From Actinokineospora bangkokensis (GTDB lineage Bacteria > Actinomycetota > Actinomycetes > Mycobacteriales > Pseudonocardiaceae), in contig NZ_MKQR01000001.1 in the NCBI RefSeq assembly GCF_001940455.1, forward strand, positions 1 to 64,000: a stretch of DNA of 64,000 bases, read 5' to 3'. Below the pieces are notes generated by a model. It was not told the origin of the DNA, ran no database searches, and saw only the letters and a program-made list of their open reading frames with translations. Within the stretch, counting starts at the first letter, position 1, and the number at the start of each line of letters is the position of its first letter. The position numbers were made by a program, and so were the translations under genes. This document shows positions 40,249-49,053 of this stretch, piece by piece.

Positions 40249-41165
40249 GCGCGGCGCCCGCACCCGCTGACGTGGCCAGGGACGGGCTGTTCACCAGGGA
40301 GAACCTCGACTCGACGCTGGCCGAGGTGTGCGCCGGGGTCGGCCTGGACCCCACCGGCGCCCGCCTGCTGCGCTTCACCAACAACGCGGTGTTCCTGCTG
40401 CGCTCGCGCCCGGTCGTGGTGCGCATCGTCGGGTCGGTGTCGCTGCGGCACCGGGTGGACAAGGTCGTGCGGGTGGCCCGCTGGTTCGCCGAGCACGACG
40501 TGCCCGCGGTGCGCCTGGTCGACGGCCTGGAGCACCCGGTGCACGTCGGCCCGTACACCGCGACCGTGTGGGACGCGGTGCCCCCCGGCGGCGAGGAGCC
40601 CCGCCCGCGCGACCTGGCCCGGCTGCTGCGCCGGGTGCACTCGCTGCCGCCGCCCGCGGACCTGCCCGCCTGGGACCCGCTCGACGACGTGCGCAGGCGG
40701 GTGGACGAGGCCGAGGGCATCGACGACGAGCTGGCCGGGTTCCTGCGCGAGCGGGTGGCCGGTGCCGCCGCCGCGGTCGAGGCGCTGGAGTTCCCGCTGG
40801 CCAGGGGGTTCGTCCACGGCGACGCGCACCTGGGCAACCTGGTGCCCTCGCCTGCGGGCCCGGTGCTGTGCGACTTCGACTCCAGCGGCGTCGGCCCGCC
40901 GGAGTGGGACCTGGTCCCGTTCGCCGTGGGCGTGCTGCGCTTCGGCGAGTCGGAGGCGGACTACCGGGAGCTGTCGCGGGCCTACGGCTTCGACGTCATC
41001 GGCTGGTCGGGCTTCCCGGTGCTGCGCGAGGTGCGCGAGCTCAAGCTCATCACCAGCGTGCTGCCGATCATGGTGAGCAGCCCGCAGGTGCGCCCGGAGC
41101 TGCTGCGCCGCCTGCGCGACTTCCGCGGCGGCGACACCTCGGCCCGCTGGGCCCGCTACCGCTGA
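40245..41165 (+). CDS. Aminoglycoside phosphotransferase-fold kinase
   Basis: A 306-residue protein kinase-like phosphotransferase. The ATP-binding N-lobe includes VVVRIVGSVSLRHRVDKVVR; the catalytic loop is HGDAHLGN with Asp193, and the metal-binding DFD is in LCDFDSSGVGPPEWDL. This APH/choline kinase-like fold phosphorylates small molecules or antibiotics; the substrate is unknown. Translationally coupled to the XRE-TPR regulator through a GTGA overlap, so the two likely act together. Confidence 0.88.
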   Translation: MSAAPAPADVARDGLFTRENLDSTLAEVCAGVGLDPTGARLLRFTNNAVFLLRSRPVVVRIVGSVSLRHRVDKVVRVARWFAEHDVPAVRLVDGLEHPVHVGPYTATVWDAVPPGGEEPRPRDLARLLRRVHSLPPPADLPAWDPLDDVRRRVDEAEGIDDELAGFLRERVAGAAAAVEALEFPLARGFVHGDAHLGNLVPSPAGPVLCDFDSSGVGPPEWDLVPFAVGVLRFGESEADYRELSRAYGFDVIGWSGFPVLREVRELKLITSVLPIMVSSPQVRPELLRRLRDFRGGDTSARWARYR

Positions 41166-41254
41166 GCCCCTCAGGAGGTAACGCGTGGCCGCTGCCAGGC
41201 GAAATGCCTGTCGTGGGGCCCGCGCGGAGGGCCCCGGTCCTCCGAGGTGGCCCC

Positions 41255-41551
41255 ATGTTCGCTCTCCCCAGCAAGGCCGTCCGGCGGCGGCGCGCGCTGT
41301 GCACCGCCGCGGCCATCGACCGGCTGGTCGACGACCGGGTCGCCGGTGTGCGCGGGCTGCCCGAGGCCGACCGCCGCAGGCACGCCGAGCACCTGGCCGA
41401 GCTGGTCGCCCTGGCCCAGGCCTACCGGCACTTCGGCAAGGGCTGGATCGGCAAGCGCGAGCTGGACCGGCGCTCCGCCGCGGCCACCCGCAGGCTCACC
41501 GCGCTGCGGCTGGCGGTGCCGTCCGCCGCGCACCTCACCGATGGGGACTGA
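41255..41551 (+). CDS. Small basic protein of unknown function
   Basis: A 98-residue, largely helical and strongly basic protein (KAVRRRRALC, EADRRRHAEHLAELVALAQAYRHF). No family recognised. The start is uncertain: ATG 41255 has GAGGTGG upstream, while ATG 41204 in the same frame would add 17 residues. A strong AGGAGGTAA at 41172-41180 is too far from either and fits only an out-of-frame GTG. Possibly co-transcribed with the phosphotransferase. Confidence 0.5.
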   Translation: MFALPSKAVRRRRALCTAAAIDRLVDDRVAGVRGLPEADRRRHAEHLAELVALAQAYRHFGKGWIGKRELDRRSAAATRRLTALRLAVPSAAHLTDGD

Positions 41552-41670
41552 CCACTCGCCGTACCGGGAGACTGCCCCGAACGGGTTACGAGTGCGCCCG
41601 GTGCGTTGCACGGGTCGCTGCGCAGCGCGTTGAGCGGCAGCATTCCCGCGACGAACGCGCATCCGGTGAG

Positions 41671-41820
41671 TTGTCCCCCGCTGCCTGTGGACAACTAGGG
41701 GTAGTTGTCCACAGGTGTGGACCACCGGTGCTCGCCGCGATCACCCGCCGAGGCCCGGAAACCGCTGCCGAGCAGGGGGAGGGCAGGTGCCGGGGCGGGG
41801 TGTGCACAGCCTGTGGACAA
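41671..41820. promoter_or_regulatory. DnaA-box cluster with a perfect palindrome between convergent genes
   Basis: Perfect boxes at 41686-41694, 41705-41713 and 41812-41820, and one-mismatch boxes at 41671 and 41716. The first two form a perfect inverted repeat, CCTGTGGACAACTA (41684-41697), loop GGGG, TAGTTGTCCACAGG (41702-41715). The 287-bp gap 41552-41838 holds no gene. It could be a DnaA titration/regulatory site, and the hairpin could also end transcription from either side. Confidence 0.7.
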
Positions 41821-41838
41821 CTCCACCCGGCCTGTGCA

Positions 41839-42864
41839 CTACACGTTGATGGGCGCCCGGGTGAGGACGGTGGCGATGCCGAACGCCAGGCCCATGACGC
41901 CGAGTTCAACCGCCGCCCAGGTGACCAGGGCGGTCGGCTTGTGCGCGGTGACCGCGGGCAGCAACCGGTACCGCATCTTCGCCCCGAGCAGGCCCAGCGC
42001 CACCAGGCACACCACCTTGAGCAGGAGCAGCAGCCCGTAGTCGGTGGTGAACAGGCCCTCGACGACGCCCAGCGTCGGGCTCACCACCAGCTCGACGAAG
42101 CCGTTGAACACCCCGGTGGCGGTGACCACCAGGACGCAGGCCGTCGCGAGCTTGGAGAACCGGGGCAGCGCGTGCGCCAGCAGGGTGCGGTTCGCGGCGA
42201 GCACGACGACCACCGCGCCCAGCCCGCCGGTCCACGCCGCCGCCGCCAGCACGTGCAGCTCCATCGAGATCATCGTGAAGTCGTGCCAGCGCGGGTTGGT
42301 GGCGTGCCCGGTCACCGGCAGCGGCAGCAGCGCGAACAGCGCCACCGCCGCCAGCAGCTCGGCGGGCACCCGGTCCCCGGCGCGCACCGACCACAGCGCC
42401 AGCCCGAAGCACAGCAGGCCGAACACCGCCACGAACACCAGCGCCTTGCCCGCGGCGATGGTGACCACGTACTCGACCACCGACGCCGCGGTCAGCGGTG
42501 CCCCCGGCCGCAGCTCCGCGGCCTGGAGCACCAGGGTGGCCAGCGCCGCGCCGACCCACAGCAGCGAGGTCTGCACCGCGGCCCGGCGGGCGCCGAGCAG
42601 CAGCGGCGCGGACAGCTTGGGCCGGTCGAAGCCGACCAGCAGCGACAGCAGGCACAGCCCGGTGGTGACCACGGCGGCCACGTCGAGCAGCACCCGCACC
42701 AGCGGCAGCGCGACCCGGACCACCGCCGGGGGCTCCGGCAACCCGGGGACCGGCTCCGCCGCGGTGATGGCGAGGCCGACCAGCACGCCGAGGACCGCGC
42801 CCGCGGTCAACGACGCCACCAGGTGGTACCGGCGCCCGGGGGTGGTGGTCCGGGTCTCGGTCAC
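41839..42864 (-). CDS. copD: CopD family copper transport membrane protein
   Basis: A 341-residue polytopic protein with about nine hydrophobic segments. The CopD domain is recognised by the helix containing SMELHVLAAAAWTGGLGAVV (metal-ligand-like His) and LLLLKVVCLVALGLLGAKMRYRL. CopD proteins move copper across the inner membrane together with periplasmic/extracellular CopC. Last gene of the copC-copD-ycnI unit, 21 bp after copC. Unlike YcnJ of Bacillus, CopC and CopD are separate here. Confidence 0.87.
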   Translation of the reverse strand: MTETRTTTPGRRYHLVASLTAGAVLGVLVGLAITAAEPVPGLPEPPAVVRVALPLVRVLLDVAAVVTTGLCLLSLLVGFDRPKLSAPLLLGARRAAVQTSLLWVGAALATLVLQAAELRPGAPLTAASVVEYVVTIAAGKALVFVAVFGLLCFGLALWSVRAGDRVPAELLAAVALFALLPLPVTGHATNPRWHDFTMISMELHVLAAAAWTGGLGAVVVVLAANRTLLAHALPRFSKLATACVLVVTATGVFNGFVELVVSPTLGVVEGLFTTDYGLLLLLKVVCLVALGLLGAKMRYRLLPAVTAHKPTALVTWAAVELGVMGLAFGIATVLTRAPINV

Positions 42865-42885
42865 AGCGCGTTCTCCCAGTTCAGG

Positions 42886-43443
42886 CTACTTGTCGGCACC
42901 GCTGCCCACCCGCGCGGCGAGGAAGCCGCCGCCACCGAGCAGGACGACGGCACCAACGACCCACACCCACACCGGGATACCGCCGCCGCCGTCCGGGGCG
43001 GAGCTTCCCGAGGACTGGGACGCGGTGCCCCCGGCGGTGGCGGGCGCCGGCGTTCCGGTGCCCGCCTGGGTGAGGGTGAACTCGACCTCACCGGTGACCG
43101 AGTGGCCGTCGGCGGACAGGATGCGGTAGCCGATCGTGTACTTGCCCGCGGGGCCCAGGGCGCGCAGCGGCGCGGACACCACGTTGCTCTTGACCTGGGC
43201 GGCGCCGCCCTGCCACTGGCTCGACCCGTCCGGACCCTGCACGACGACCGTGTTGAGGTCCTGCCCCTCCTGCACGGGCTGGTCGAAGGTCAGCTCGACG
43301 GTGTCGGGGGCGGTCGCCACCGAGGAACCGGCGACGGGGTTGCTCCCGACGAGCTGGTTGTGGGCGGACGCCGTCCCCGCCGCACCGGCGAGGGCGAGCA
43401 GCGCCACCGCGGTGGTGGTGAGGACCCGACCGAGGACGCGCAC
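42886..43443 (-). CDS. copC: CopC domain copper-binding protein
   Basis: A 185-residue secreted, membrane-tethered protein. A signal peptide ends at SASA-type sequence TASA, leaving His28 as the mature N-terminus (HNQLVGSNPVAGSSV), the canonical CopC copper ligand. The second ligand region DGHSVTG is present. A Gly/Ser/Pro linker and a C-terminal membrane segment (VWVWVVGAVVLLGGGGFLAA) anchor it. It should bind Cu(II) outside the membrane and pass it to CopD. Three bases separate it from ycnI upstream. Confidence 0.9.
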   Translation of the reverse strand: MRVLGRVLTTTAVALLALAGAAGTASAHNQLVGSNPVAGSSVATAPDTVELTFDQPVQEGQDLNTVVVQGPDGSSQWQGGAAQVKSNVVSAPLRALGPAGKYTIGYRILSADGHSVTGEVEFTLTQAGTGTPAPATAGGTASQSSGSSAPDGGGGIPVWVWVVGAVVLLGGGGFLAARVGSGADK

Positions 43444-43446
43444 GGG

Positions 43447-44208
43447 TCACTCGCCCCGCTTCGCTGCCGCGACGGCCTTGCGGGCGCGCAGGGTCGCCCC
43501 GGCGGCCAGGCCCAGGCCCAGCGCGCCGACGACCAGGCCTGCGCCGCCGAGCCAGCGGGCGGTGGTGTCGGACCCGGTCGCCGCCGCGGCGGTCTCGGTG
43601 CCGCCGCCGTGCTCGGAGTGCTCCGACGAGGCGCTCGCCGCGCCGTGGGCGTCGCCGGTGGCGGCGGCCAGCGCGATCGACGGCGCCGGGTGCTCGGGCT
43701 CCTCACCGCTGGGCGGGGTGGGCTGGTCCCAGGCCACGACCTTGCCGTTGTCGTAGGTCTGCACGGCCGGGGTGGTGAGGGTGTCGGTGTTGTCGGGCAG
43801 CTTGCCCACCGACAGCTTGAAGTCCTGGAACTGCCCGGGGGCGATGCGCGCGGGCGAGACCGCGGTCCAGGTCACGGTGTTGAAGTACTCGGTGACCTCG
43901 GTGTTGCCGACCTTGACCGGCTTGTCGAGCTTCGCCTTGGTGGCGGTGGCCGTCCACCCCGCGATCGGCTCGGTGCGCACCGAGCTGAGCGGGTACTCCG
44001 CCGGGAGCTTCACCTCGACCTTGACGGTGCCCGCGGTGTTGTCCTCGTTGGGCACCCGGTAGGTGATGACGGTGTAGCCGCCCTTGGCGGCGGCCTCCCC
44101 GACGACGCGGGCGGTGACGTGGGCGGACGCGACGCCGGAGGTGAGCAGGGCGGCGGCGCCTGCGGCGGCGAGCACGACGCCCGCGCGGGCGGCGGTGCGG
44201 CTGGGCAT
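43447..44208 (-). CDS. YcnI family (DUF1775) copper-binding protein
   Basis: A 253-residue exported protein. The signal peptide ends at ASA, and the mature protein begins with His30 (HVTARVVGEAAAKGGY), the proposed copper-binding terminus of the YcnI family. The DUF1775 beta domain extends to about residue 165, including WTATATKAKLDKPVKVG and WTAVSPARIAPGQFQDF. A His/Ser-rich spacer (EHSEHGGG) and a C-terminal membrane segment follow. Operon with copC and copD; the set probably supports copper acquisition or homeostasis. Confidence 0.9.
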   Translation of the reverse strand: MPSRTAARAGVVLAAAGAAALLTSGVASAHVTARVVGEAAAKGGYTVITYRVPNEDNTAGTVKVEVKLPAEYPLSSVRTEPIAGWTATATKAKLDKPVKVGNTEVTEYFNTVTWTAVSPARIAPGQFQDFKLSVGKLPDNTDTLTTPAVQTYDNGKVVAWDQPTPPSGEEPEHPAPSIALAAATGDAHGAASASSEHSEHGGGTETAAAATGSDTTARWLGGAGLVVGALGLGLAAGATLRARKAVAAAKRGE

Positions 44209-44283
44209 GGGGGTTCTCCTGGAATGCGTGCTGGTGACCCCGGCCGATTCCGGCCGGGCTTCTGCGGGGGGTTCTGCGGTTTC

Positions 44284-44844
44284 TCAGGAGAAGAGCGGGG
44301 GACCGCGGCGGCCCAGGGAACGGCGCAGTACCCCGAGCACGGTGCGATCGGGGTCCCATTCCACGACGGGGAGCGGGCGCGGGGCGGTGGACCCCGCGCC
44401 GAGCACCACGACGAGCACGCCCACCCAGCGCAGCACCGCGGTGGCGATGGCGGTGAACGCCACCCCCGCCCGGGTCAGCAGCACGGCGGCGAGCAGGGTC
44501 GCCAGGGCGTGCAGGCCGAGCATCAGCGGCGTCGGCAGCACCGCCGAGGGCTCCTGCCCGGGGTGGTCGTCGGCGATGTAGGTGAGCAGGACGTGCAGGC
44601 CCGCCTGGCTGACGGCCAGCACGGCCAGGGTGGCGAGCACCCCGCCGCGCCGGTCGGCCACGGCGGTGCCCGCCCAGCCGACGAGCGCGGTCATGACCGC
44701 GGTGACGGCGGTGTCGGGGACGCCACCGCCCGCCGTGCCGTGCGCGGCGACGGCCAGCCCGGTGCAGCACAGCCCGAGCAGGACGGCGCGAGCGGCGCGG
44801 GCAGGCCGCTGCGCGCGGTCCGCTCTGCCCGCTCCGGTGGTCAC
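44284..44844 (-). CDS. Membrane protein of the copper operon, function unknown
   Basis: A 186-residue protein with about five hydrophobic segments (AVLLGLCCTGLAVAAHG, AVTAVMTALVGWAGTAV, VLATLAVLAVSQAGLHVLLTYI, LHALATLLAAVLLTRAGVAF, VLRWVGVLVVVLGAG) and an HGTAGG/SQAGLHVLL pair of histidine-bearing helices. Similar proteins accompany CopC/YcnI in Actinobacteria. It starts at GTG 44844 and lies 75 bp upstream of ycnI on the same strand, so it is probably the first gene of this copper unit. Confidence 0.7.
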   Translation of the reverse strand: MTTGAGRADRAQRPARAARAVLLGLCCTGLAVAAHGTAGGGVPDTAVTAVMTALVGWAGTAVADRRGGVLATLAVLAVSQAGLHVLLTYIADDHPGQEPSAVLPTPLMLGLHALATLLAAVLLTRAGVAFTAIATAVLRWVGVLVVVLGAGSTAPRPLPVVEWDPDRTVLGVLRRSLGRRGPPLFS

Positions 44845-44905
44845 AACTCACCAGGGTAGGAGGCCCTGTCCAGACCCTTCGCCCACCATGCGGGAAGTTG
44901 TTACC

Positions 44906-45406
44906 TCAGACACCCAGGGTTTTGAGCAATTGCTCCTCGATGCGATCCAATTCACCCGACACGGCCCGGTGCGCGGCTTTCCGGCGGGTGGTCGGCATGC
45001 GCTCGGCGGCGCGCACCGCGGCCGCGAGCTGGCGCAGCGTGGTCTCGGCGCCGTCAGCGAAGGCGAGGTCGTCAGCGGCGGCGCCGGGCTTGCCGCGCAC
45101 CTCGCCCAACCCGGTCGCCACCCCGGCGATCCTGGCGTGCAGCGCCCCGCCCCGGCCGCTGAACCGCCCGAGGTCGTCGACGGCCACGCCCAGCTTGCGG
45201 GCCCGGCGCCGCTCCAGCCGCTCGCGGACCGCCGCGGCGCCCTGCACCACGAACGGGGTCACCACCGGCAGCACGGCGGGGCCGACCACCTTGGCCACCG
45301 CGAGCGCGTTCCTGGCCTTGGCGGGCGTGAACCGCCCCTCGGCCACCTTCTTCCGAGCCACCTTCCGAGCCACCCTGACCTCCACCGACCGCGGCCGCAC
45401 CGACAA
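44906..45406 (-). CDS. Basic protein of unknown function (possibly DUF6474)
   Basis: A 166-residue, basic, mostly helical protein. The N-terminus is rich in Arg and Lys (VARKVARKKVAEGRFTPAKARNAL), followed by a hydrophobic patch (VVGPAVLPVVTPFVVQGAAA) and a helical C-terminus (RIAGVATGLGEVRGK, LDRIEEQLLKTLGV). It may correspond to the actinobacterial DUF6474 family, but I recall this only weakly. Transcribed toward the copper genes but separated by 61 bp; divergent from the nuclease gene. Confidence 0.6.
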   Translation of the reverse strand: MSVRPRSVEVRVARKVARKKVAEGRFTPAKARNALAVAKVVGPAVLPVVTPFVVQGAAAVRERLERRRARKLGVAVDDLGRFSGRGGALHARIAGVATGLGEVRGKPGAAADDLAFADGAETTLRQLAAAVRAAERMPTTRRKAAHRAVSGELDRIEEQLLKTLGV

Positions 45407-45540
45407 CGCAGGAGAACCTGCACGCAGAACCTAGCGGCGGCCCCGGTCGCGGGCACCTCGACCCGCGCCCCCGTCGTGGTCCAGACCAGGGTGGAGCGCC
45501 TGCCGGGGGAAACCGCCGGGGGATCGTCGCCACGTGCAAC

Positions 45541-45546
45541 TAAGCT
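45541..45546 (+). promoter_or_regulatory. -10 element for a leaderless transcript
   Basis: TAAGCT, 7 nt, then GTG at 45554. Confidence 0.5.
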
Positions 45547-45553
45547 GCGGGGT

Positions 45554-47188
45554 GTGACGACCACGGTGCTGCTCGACGCCGGCGTGGTGAGCCGGTGCAG
45601 GCGCCGGGTGCACCTCGAACACGACCCCGCCCTGCGCGACGTGCCGCGCAGCGCCCCCGACCCGACCGCCGAGCTGCGCAAGGCCGACGCCGCGGCGCAC
45701 CGCAGGGCGGTCGCCGACCGGCTGGCCGAGCGGTTCGGCGACCGCTGGGTGGAGGTGCCCGCGGGCCGCGCCGCCGACCGCGAGGCGGCCACCGCCGCGG
45801 CGCTGGCCGCGGGGGCCGGGTTCATCTGGGGCGCCCAGCTGCCCCGCGACACCGAAGCGGGCAGGCGCGGGTCGATCGACCTGCTCGTGCGCACCGACCA
45901 CGGGTACGTGCCGGTGCTGGTGGTCCGGCACAAGGTGCACGACCCGGGCGCCGGGGCGAACACCGGCCCGCTGTTCGCCGTGGACGCCGTCGGCGGCACC
46001 GCCGACCCCAAGCGCAAGGCGCGCCCGCAGCCGCGCGACCAGCTGCGCCTCGCGCACGCCCGCGCGCTGCTGTCCGCCGCCGGGTACGCCGACGAGCGCA
46101 CCGGGCACGCGGGCGTGGTCGGCCTCGACGGGGAGGTCGTCGTCTGGCACGACCTGACCGCCCCCACCTGGCCGGGCGGGCGCACCGCGCTGGCCGAGTA
46201 CGCCGCCCGCTTCGCCGACCGGGTCGCGGTGGCCGAGGCCGCGGCCGCGGGCGCCGAGCCGCTGGCCCAGCCGTCGCGGGTCGTCGAGTGCAAGAGCTGC
46301 CCGTGGTGGTCGGTGTGCGGCCAGGACCTGCTGGCCGCCCGCGACGTCAGCCTGGTCGTGCGCGGCGAGGACGCCACCCTGCTGCGCGGCGCCGGGGTGG
46401 GCACCGTCGACGAGCTGGCCCGGCTCGACCCCGCCGCGGGCGAGCTGCCGCCGATGGTCGGCATGCCGGTCGACGACGCCGTGGGGCTGGCGAAGGCCTG
46501 GCTGGCCGACCTCACCCTGGTGCGCAGGCACCGCGAGGTGCTGGTGCCGCGCGCCGACGTCGAGGTCGACGTGGACATGGAGAGCTTCGGGGACCTCGGC
46601 GCCTACCTGTGGGGCACCCTGCTCTCCGGCGCCGACGTGGGCGTCGAGCCCGGCTACCGGGCGTTCGTCAGCTGGGACCCGCTGCCCACCGACGACGAGG
46701 CCCGCTCGTTCGCGGAGTTCTGGACCTGGTTCACCGGGGTGCGCGACGCCGCGCACGCGCGCGGGCTGACCTTCCGCGCCTACTGCTACAACGAGCTGGC
46801 CGAGAACCGGTGGCTGCTGGCCTCGGCCAAGCGGTTCGCGGGCAAGCCGGGCATCCCCACCCGCAGGCAGGTGCTGTCGTTCATCGAGTCCGACGAGTGG
46901 TTCGACCTGTTCGGCAGCGTGCGCGACCACTTCCTGTGCTCGCAGGGCAAGGGGCTCAAGACGATCGCCCCGGTCGCGGGCTTCCACTGGCGCGACCCGG
47001 AGGCGGGCGGGGAGAACTCGATGCGCTGGTACCGCGACGCGGTCGGCCTCGACGGCGGTGCGCCGGACCTGCCGCAGCGCGCCCGGCTGCTGGAGTACAA
47101 CGAGGACGACGTGCGGGCCACCGCCGTGCTGCGGGCGTGGATGTCCTCGCCGGAGGTCGGCGAGATCCCCTACATCGGCGACCTCTGA
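45554..47188 (+). CDS. TM0106-type RecB-like putative nuclease with RNase H-fold domain
   Basis: A 544-residue predicted nuclease. The N-terminal half is a RecB/Cas4-like domain: GSIDLLVRT (active-site Asp), VVRHKVHDP and the cysteines VECKSCPWWSVCG that may hold an iron-sulfur cluster. A helix-hairpin-like middle (LLRGAGVGTVDELARL) leads to a C-terminal DnaQ/RNase H-fold domain with VDVDMESFGD (first acidic motif) and YNEDDVRAT (DEDDy-type Tyr/Asp motif). This matches the TM0106 family, whose substrate is unknown. Not near any CRISPR array. Monocistronic by position. Confidence 0.85.
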   Translation: MTTTVLLDAGVVSRCRRRVHLEHDPALRDVPRSAPDPTAELRKADAAAHRRAVADRLAERFGDRWVEVPAGRAADREAATAAALAAGAGFIWGAQLPRDTEAGRRGSIDLLVRTDHGYVPVLVVRHKVHDPGAGANTGPLFAVDAVGGTADPKRKARPQPRDQLRLAHARALLSAAGYADERTGHAGVVGLDGEVVVWHDLTAPTWPGGRTALAEYAARFADRVAVAEAAAAGAEPLAQPSRVVECKSCPWWSVCGQDLLAARDVSLVVRGEDATLLRGAGVGTVDELARLDPAAGELPPMVGMPVDDAVGLAKAWLADLTLVRRHREVLVPRADVEVDVDMESFGDLGAYLWGTLLSGADVGVEPGYRAFVSWDPLPTDDEARSFAEFWTWFTGVRDAAHARGLTFRAYCYNELAENRWLLASAKRFAGKPGIPTRRQVLSFIESDEWFDLFGSVRDHFLCSQGKGLKTIAPVAGFHWRDPEAGGENSMRWYRDAVGLDGGAPDLPQRARLLEYNEDDVRATAVLRAWMSSPEVGEIPYIGDL

Positions 47189-47265
47189 CCGCCGCCCGCG
47201 CCGCGCGGGCCACCGGAGCGGGGGACCTCCGCCCTTCCATCAGTGCGTGCGCATCTGTTCTCCCA

Positions 47266-47271
47266 TACGGT
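47266..47271 (+). promoter_or_regulatory. Possible -10 of the mycothiol formaldehyde operon
   Basis: TACGGT lies 31 bp before the dehydrogenase start, and a separate ribosome site AGAGGAG follows. Confidence 0.4.
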
Positions 47272-47301
47272 TGAAGCCACAACCGATCAGAGGAGCTGCG
47301 C

Positions 47302-48387
47302 ATGGCACAGCAGGTCAAGGCCGTGGTGGCGCGGGCCAAGGGCGCCCCGGTCACCGTGGAGACGATCACCGTCCCGGACCCCGGTCCGGGTGAGGCGGTG
47401 GTCGAGGTCCGGTCCTGCGGGGTGTGCCACACCGACCTGCACTACCGCGAGGGCGGGATCAACGACGAGTTCCCGTTCCTGCTCGGCCACGAGGCCGCGG
47501 GCGTGGTGGAGTCGGTGGGCGAGGGCGTCACCGACCTGGCCCCCGGCGACTTCGTCGTCCTCAACTGGCGGGCGGTGTGCGGCAGCTGCCGGGCCTGCCT
47601 CAAGGGCAAGCCCTGGTACTGCTTCAACACCCACAACGCCGCCCAGCCGATGACCCTGGCCGACGGCACCCCGCTGACCCCGGCGCTGGGGATCGGGTCG
47701 TTCGCGGAGAAGACGCTGGTCCACAGCGGCCAGTGCACCAAGGTCGACCCGCAGGCCTCGCCCGCCGCGGTGGGCCTGCTCGGCTGCGGCGTCATGGCGG
47801 GCATCGGCGCCGCGGTGAACACCGGGGCGGTCACCCGGGGCGACTCGGTGGCCGTGTTCGGCTGCGGCGGCGTGGGCGACGCGGCGATCGCGGGCGCCAA
47901 GCTCGCGGGTGCCACCACGATCATCGCCGTCGACGTCGACGACCGGAAGCTGGAGTGGGCCAAGGGCTTCGGCGCCACGCACACCGTCAACTCCCGCTCC
48001 ACCGACCCGGTCGAGGCGATCCGCGAGCTGACCGGCGGCTTCGGCGCCGACGTGGCCATCGACGCCGTGGGCCGCCCGGAGACGTGGAAGTCGGCGTTCT
48101 ACGCCCGCGACCACGCGGGCGTGGTCGTGCTGGTGGGCGTGCCGACGCCGGAGATGTCCATCGAGATGCCGCTGATCGATCTGTTCTCCCGCGGCGGGTC
48201 GCTCAAGTCCAGCTGGTACGGCGACTGCCTGCCCTCGCGCGACTTCCCCTACCTGGTGGACCTCTACCGGCAGGGCGCGCTGGACCTCGACGCGTTCGTC
48301 ACCGAGACGATCGCCCTGGACCAGGTCGAGCAGGCGTTCGAGAAGATGCACCACGGCGAGGTGCTGCGCTCGGTGGTGGTCCTGTGA
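47302..48387 (+). CDS. mscR: S-(hydroxymethyl)mycothiol dehydrogenase
   Basis: A 361-residue zinc-dependent alcohol dehydrogenase-family enzyme that oxidises the formaldehyde-mycothiol adduct to S-formylmycothiol with NAD. Catalytic zinc ligands are in [11 protein letters not shown] and LLGHEAAG; structural zinc cysteines are in [16 protein letters not shown]; the NAD fold is [12 protein letters not shown]. The [12 protein letters not shown] insert is typical of the mycothiol enzyme (AdhE2/MscR) rather than the glutathione one. ATG 47302 has AGAGGAG upstream. Its stop overlaps the metallo-hydrolase start (GTGA). Confidence 0.93.
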   Translation: MAQQVKAVVARAKGAPVTVETITVPDPGPGEAVVEVRSCGVCHTDLHYREGGINDEFPFLLGHEAAGVVESVGEGVTDLAPGDFVVLNWRAVCGSCRACLKGKPWYCFNTHNAAQPMTLADGTPLTPALGIGSFAEKTLVHSGQCTKVDPQASPAAVGLLGCGVMAGIGAAVNTGAVTRGDSVAVFGCGGVGDAAIAGAKLAGATTIIAVDVDDRKLEWAKGFGATHTVNSRSTDPVEAIRELTGGFGADVAIDAVGRPETWKSAFYARDHAGVVVLVGVPTPEMSIEMPLIDLFSRGGSLKSSWYGDCLPSRDFPYLVDLYRQGALDLDAFVTETIALDQVEQAFEKMHHGEVLRSVVVL

Positions 48388-49007
48388 CCCGGGTCGACCG
48401 CGTCGTCACCTCCGGCACCTTCAGCCTGGACGGCGGCACCTGGGACGTGGAGAACAACGTCTGGATCGTCGGCGACGACGAGCAGTGCGTGGTCGTCGAC
48501 GCCGCGCACGACCTGGAGGCGATCAAGCGGGGCATCGGTGACCGCCGGGTGCTGGCGATCGTGTGCACGCACGCCCACGACGACCACATCAACCAGGCCG
48601 CCGCCCTCGCCTCGCACACCGCCGCCCCGGTCAAGCTGCACCCGGCCGACGACCAGCTGTGGCAGCGGGTCTACCCCGGCACCACCTACCAGCCGCTGGC
48701 CGAGGGTGACCGGGTCGAGGTCGCGGGCACGGCGCTGACCGTCCTGCACACCCCGGGGCACGCGCCGGGCGCCGTCTGCCTGCACGCGCCGGAGCTGGGC
48801 GTGGTGTTCAGCGGGGACACGCTGTTCCAGGGCGGGCCGGGGGCCACCGGCCGCTCGTTCAGCGACTTCCCCACGATCATCGGCTCGATCACCGACAAGC
48901 TGCTGGTGCTGCCCGAGGAGACCGTCGTGCACACCGGCCACGGCGACAGCACCACCATCGGCGCGGAGGCCCCGCACCGGCAGGAGTGGATCGACCGCGG
49001 CCACTGA
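48384..49007 (+). CDS. Metallo-beta-lactamase fold hydrolase coupled to mscR
   Basis: A 207-residue glyoxalase II-like hydrolase. Metal ligands: HAHDDH (first His motif), [14 protein letters not shown] and the final HTGHGDS. Coupled to mscR by a 4-bp GTGA overlap, an arrangement also seen in mycobacteria (Rv2259-Rv2260). It probably hydrolyses S-formylmycothiol to formate and mycothiol, completing formaldehyde detoxification; this function is inferred from context. Confidence 0.88.
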   Translation: MTRVDRVVTSGTFSLDGGTWDVENNVWIVGDDEQCVVVDAAHDLEAIKRGIGDRRVLAIVCTHAHDDHINQAAALASHTAAPVKLHPADDQLWQRVYPGTTYQPLAEGDRVEVAGTALTVLHTPGHAPGAVCLHAPELGVVFSGDTLFQGGPGATGRSFSDFPTIIGSITDKLLVLPEETVVHTGHGDSTTIGAEAPHRQEWIDRGH

Positions 49008-49016
49008 GCCCGGGAG

Positions 49017-49046
49017 CCGGGTCCGGGGTCGCTGCCCCGGACCCGG
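49017..49046. terminator. Bidirectional terminator
   Basis: A perfect 12-bp stem, CCGGGTCCGGGG (49017-49028) and CCCCGGACCCGG (49035-49046), between convergent genes. Confidence 0.75.
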
Positions 49047-49053
49047 CGGCCCG

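Noticed and set aside
41185-44859. 1224-codon plus-strand open frame across the copper operon
   Set aside because: Gln/His/Arg/Gly-rich shadow antisense to four clear copper genes; the strong AGGAGGTAA before it remains unexplained.
45554-47188. Cas4-like RecB nuclease as part of a CRISPR or defence island
   Set aside because: No repeats, other cas genes or defence genes are nearby; it fits the stand-alone TM0106 family.
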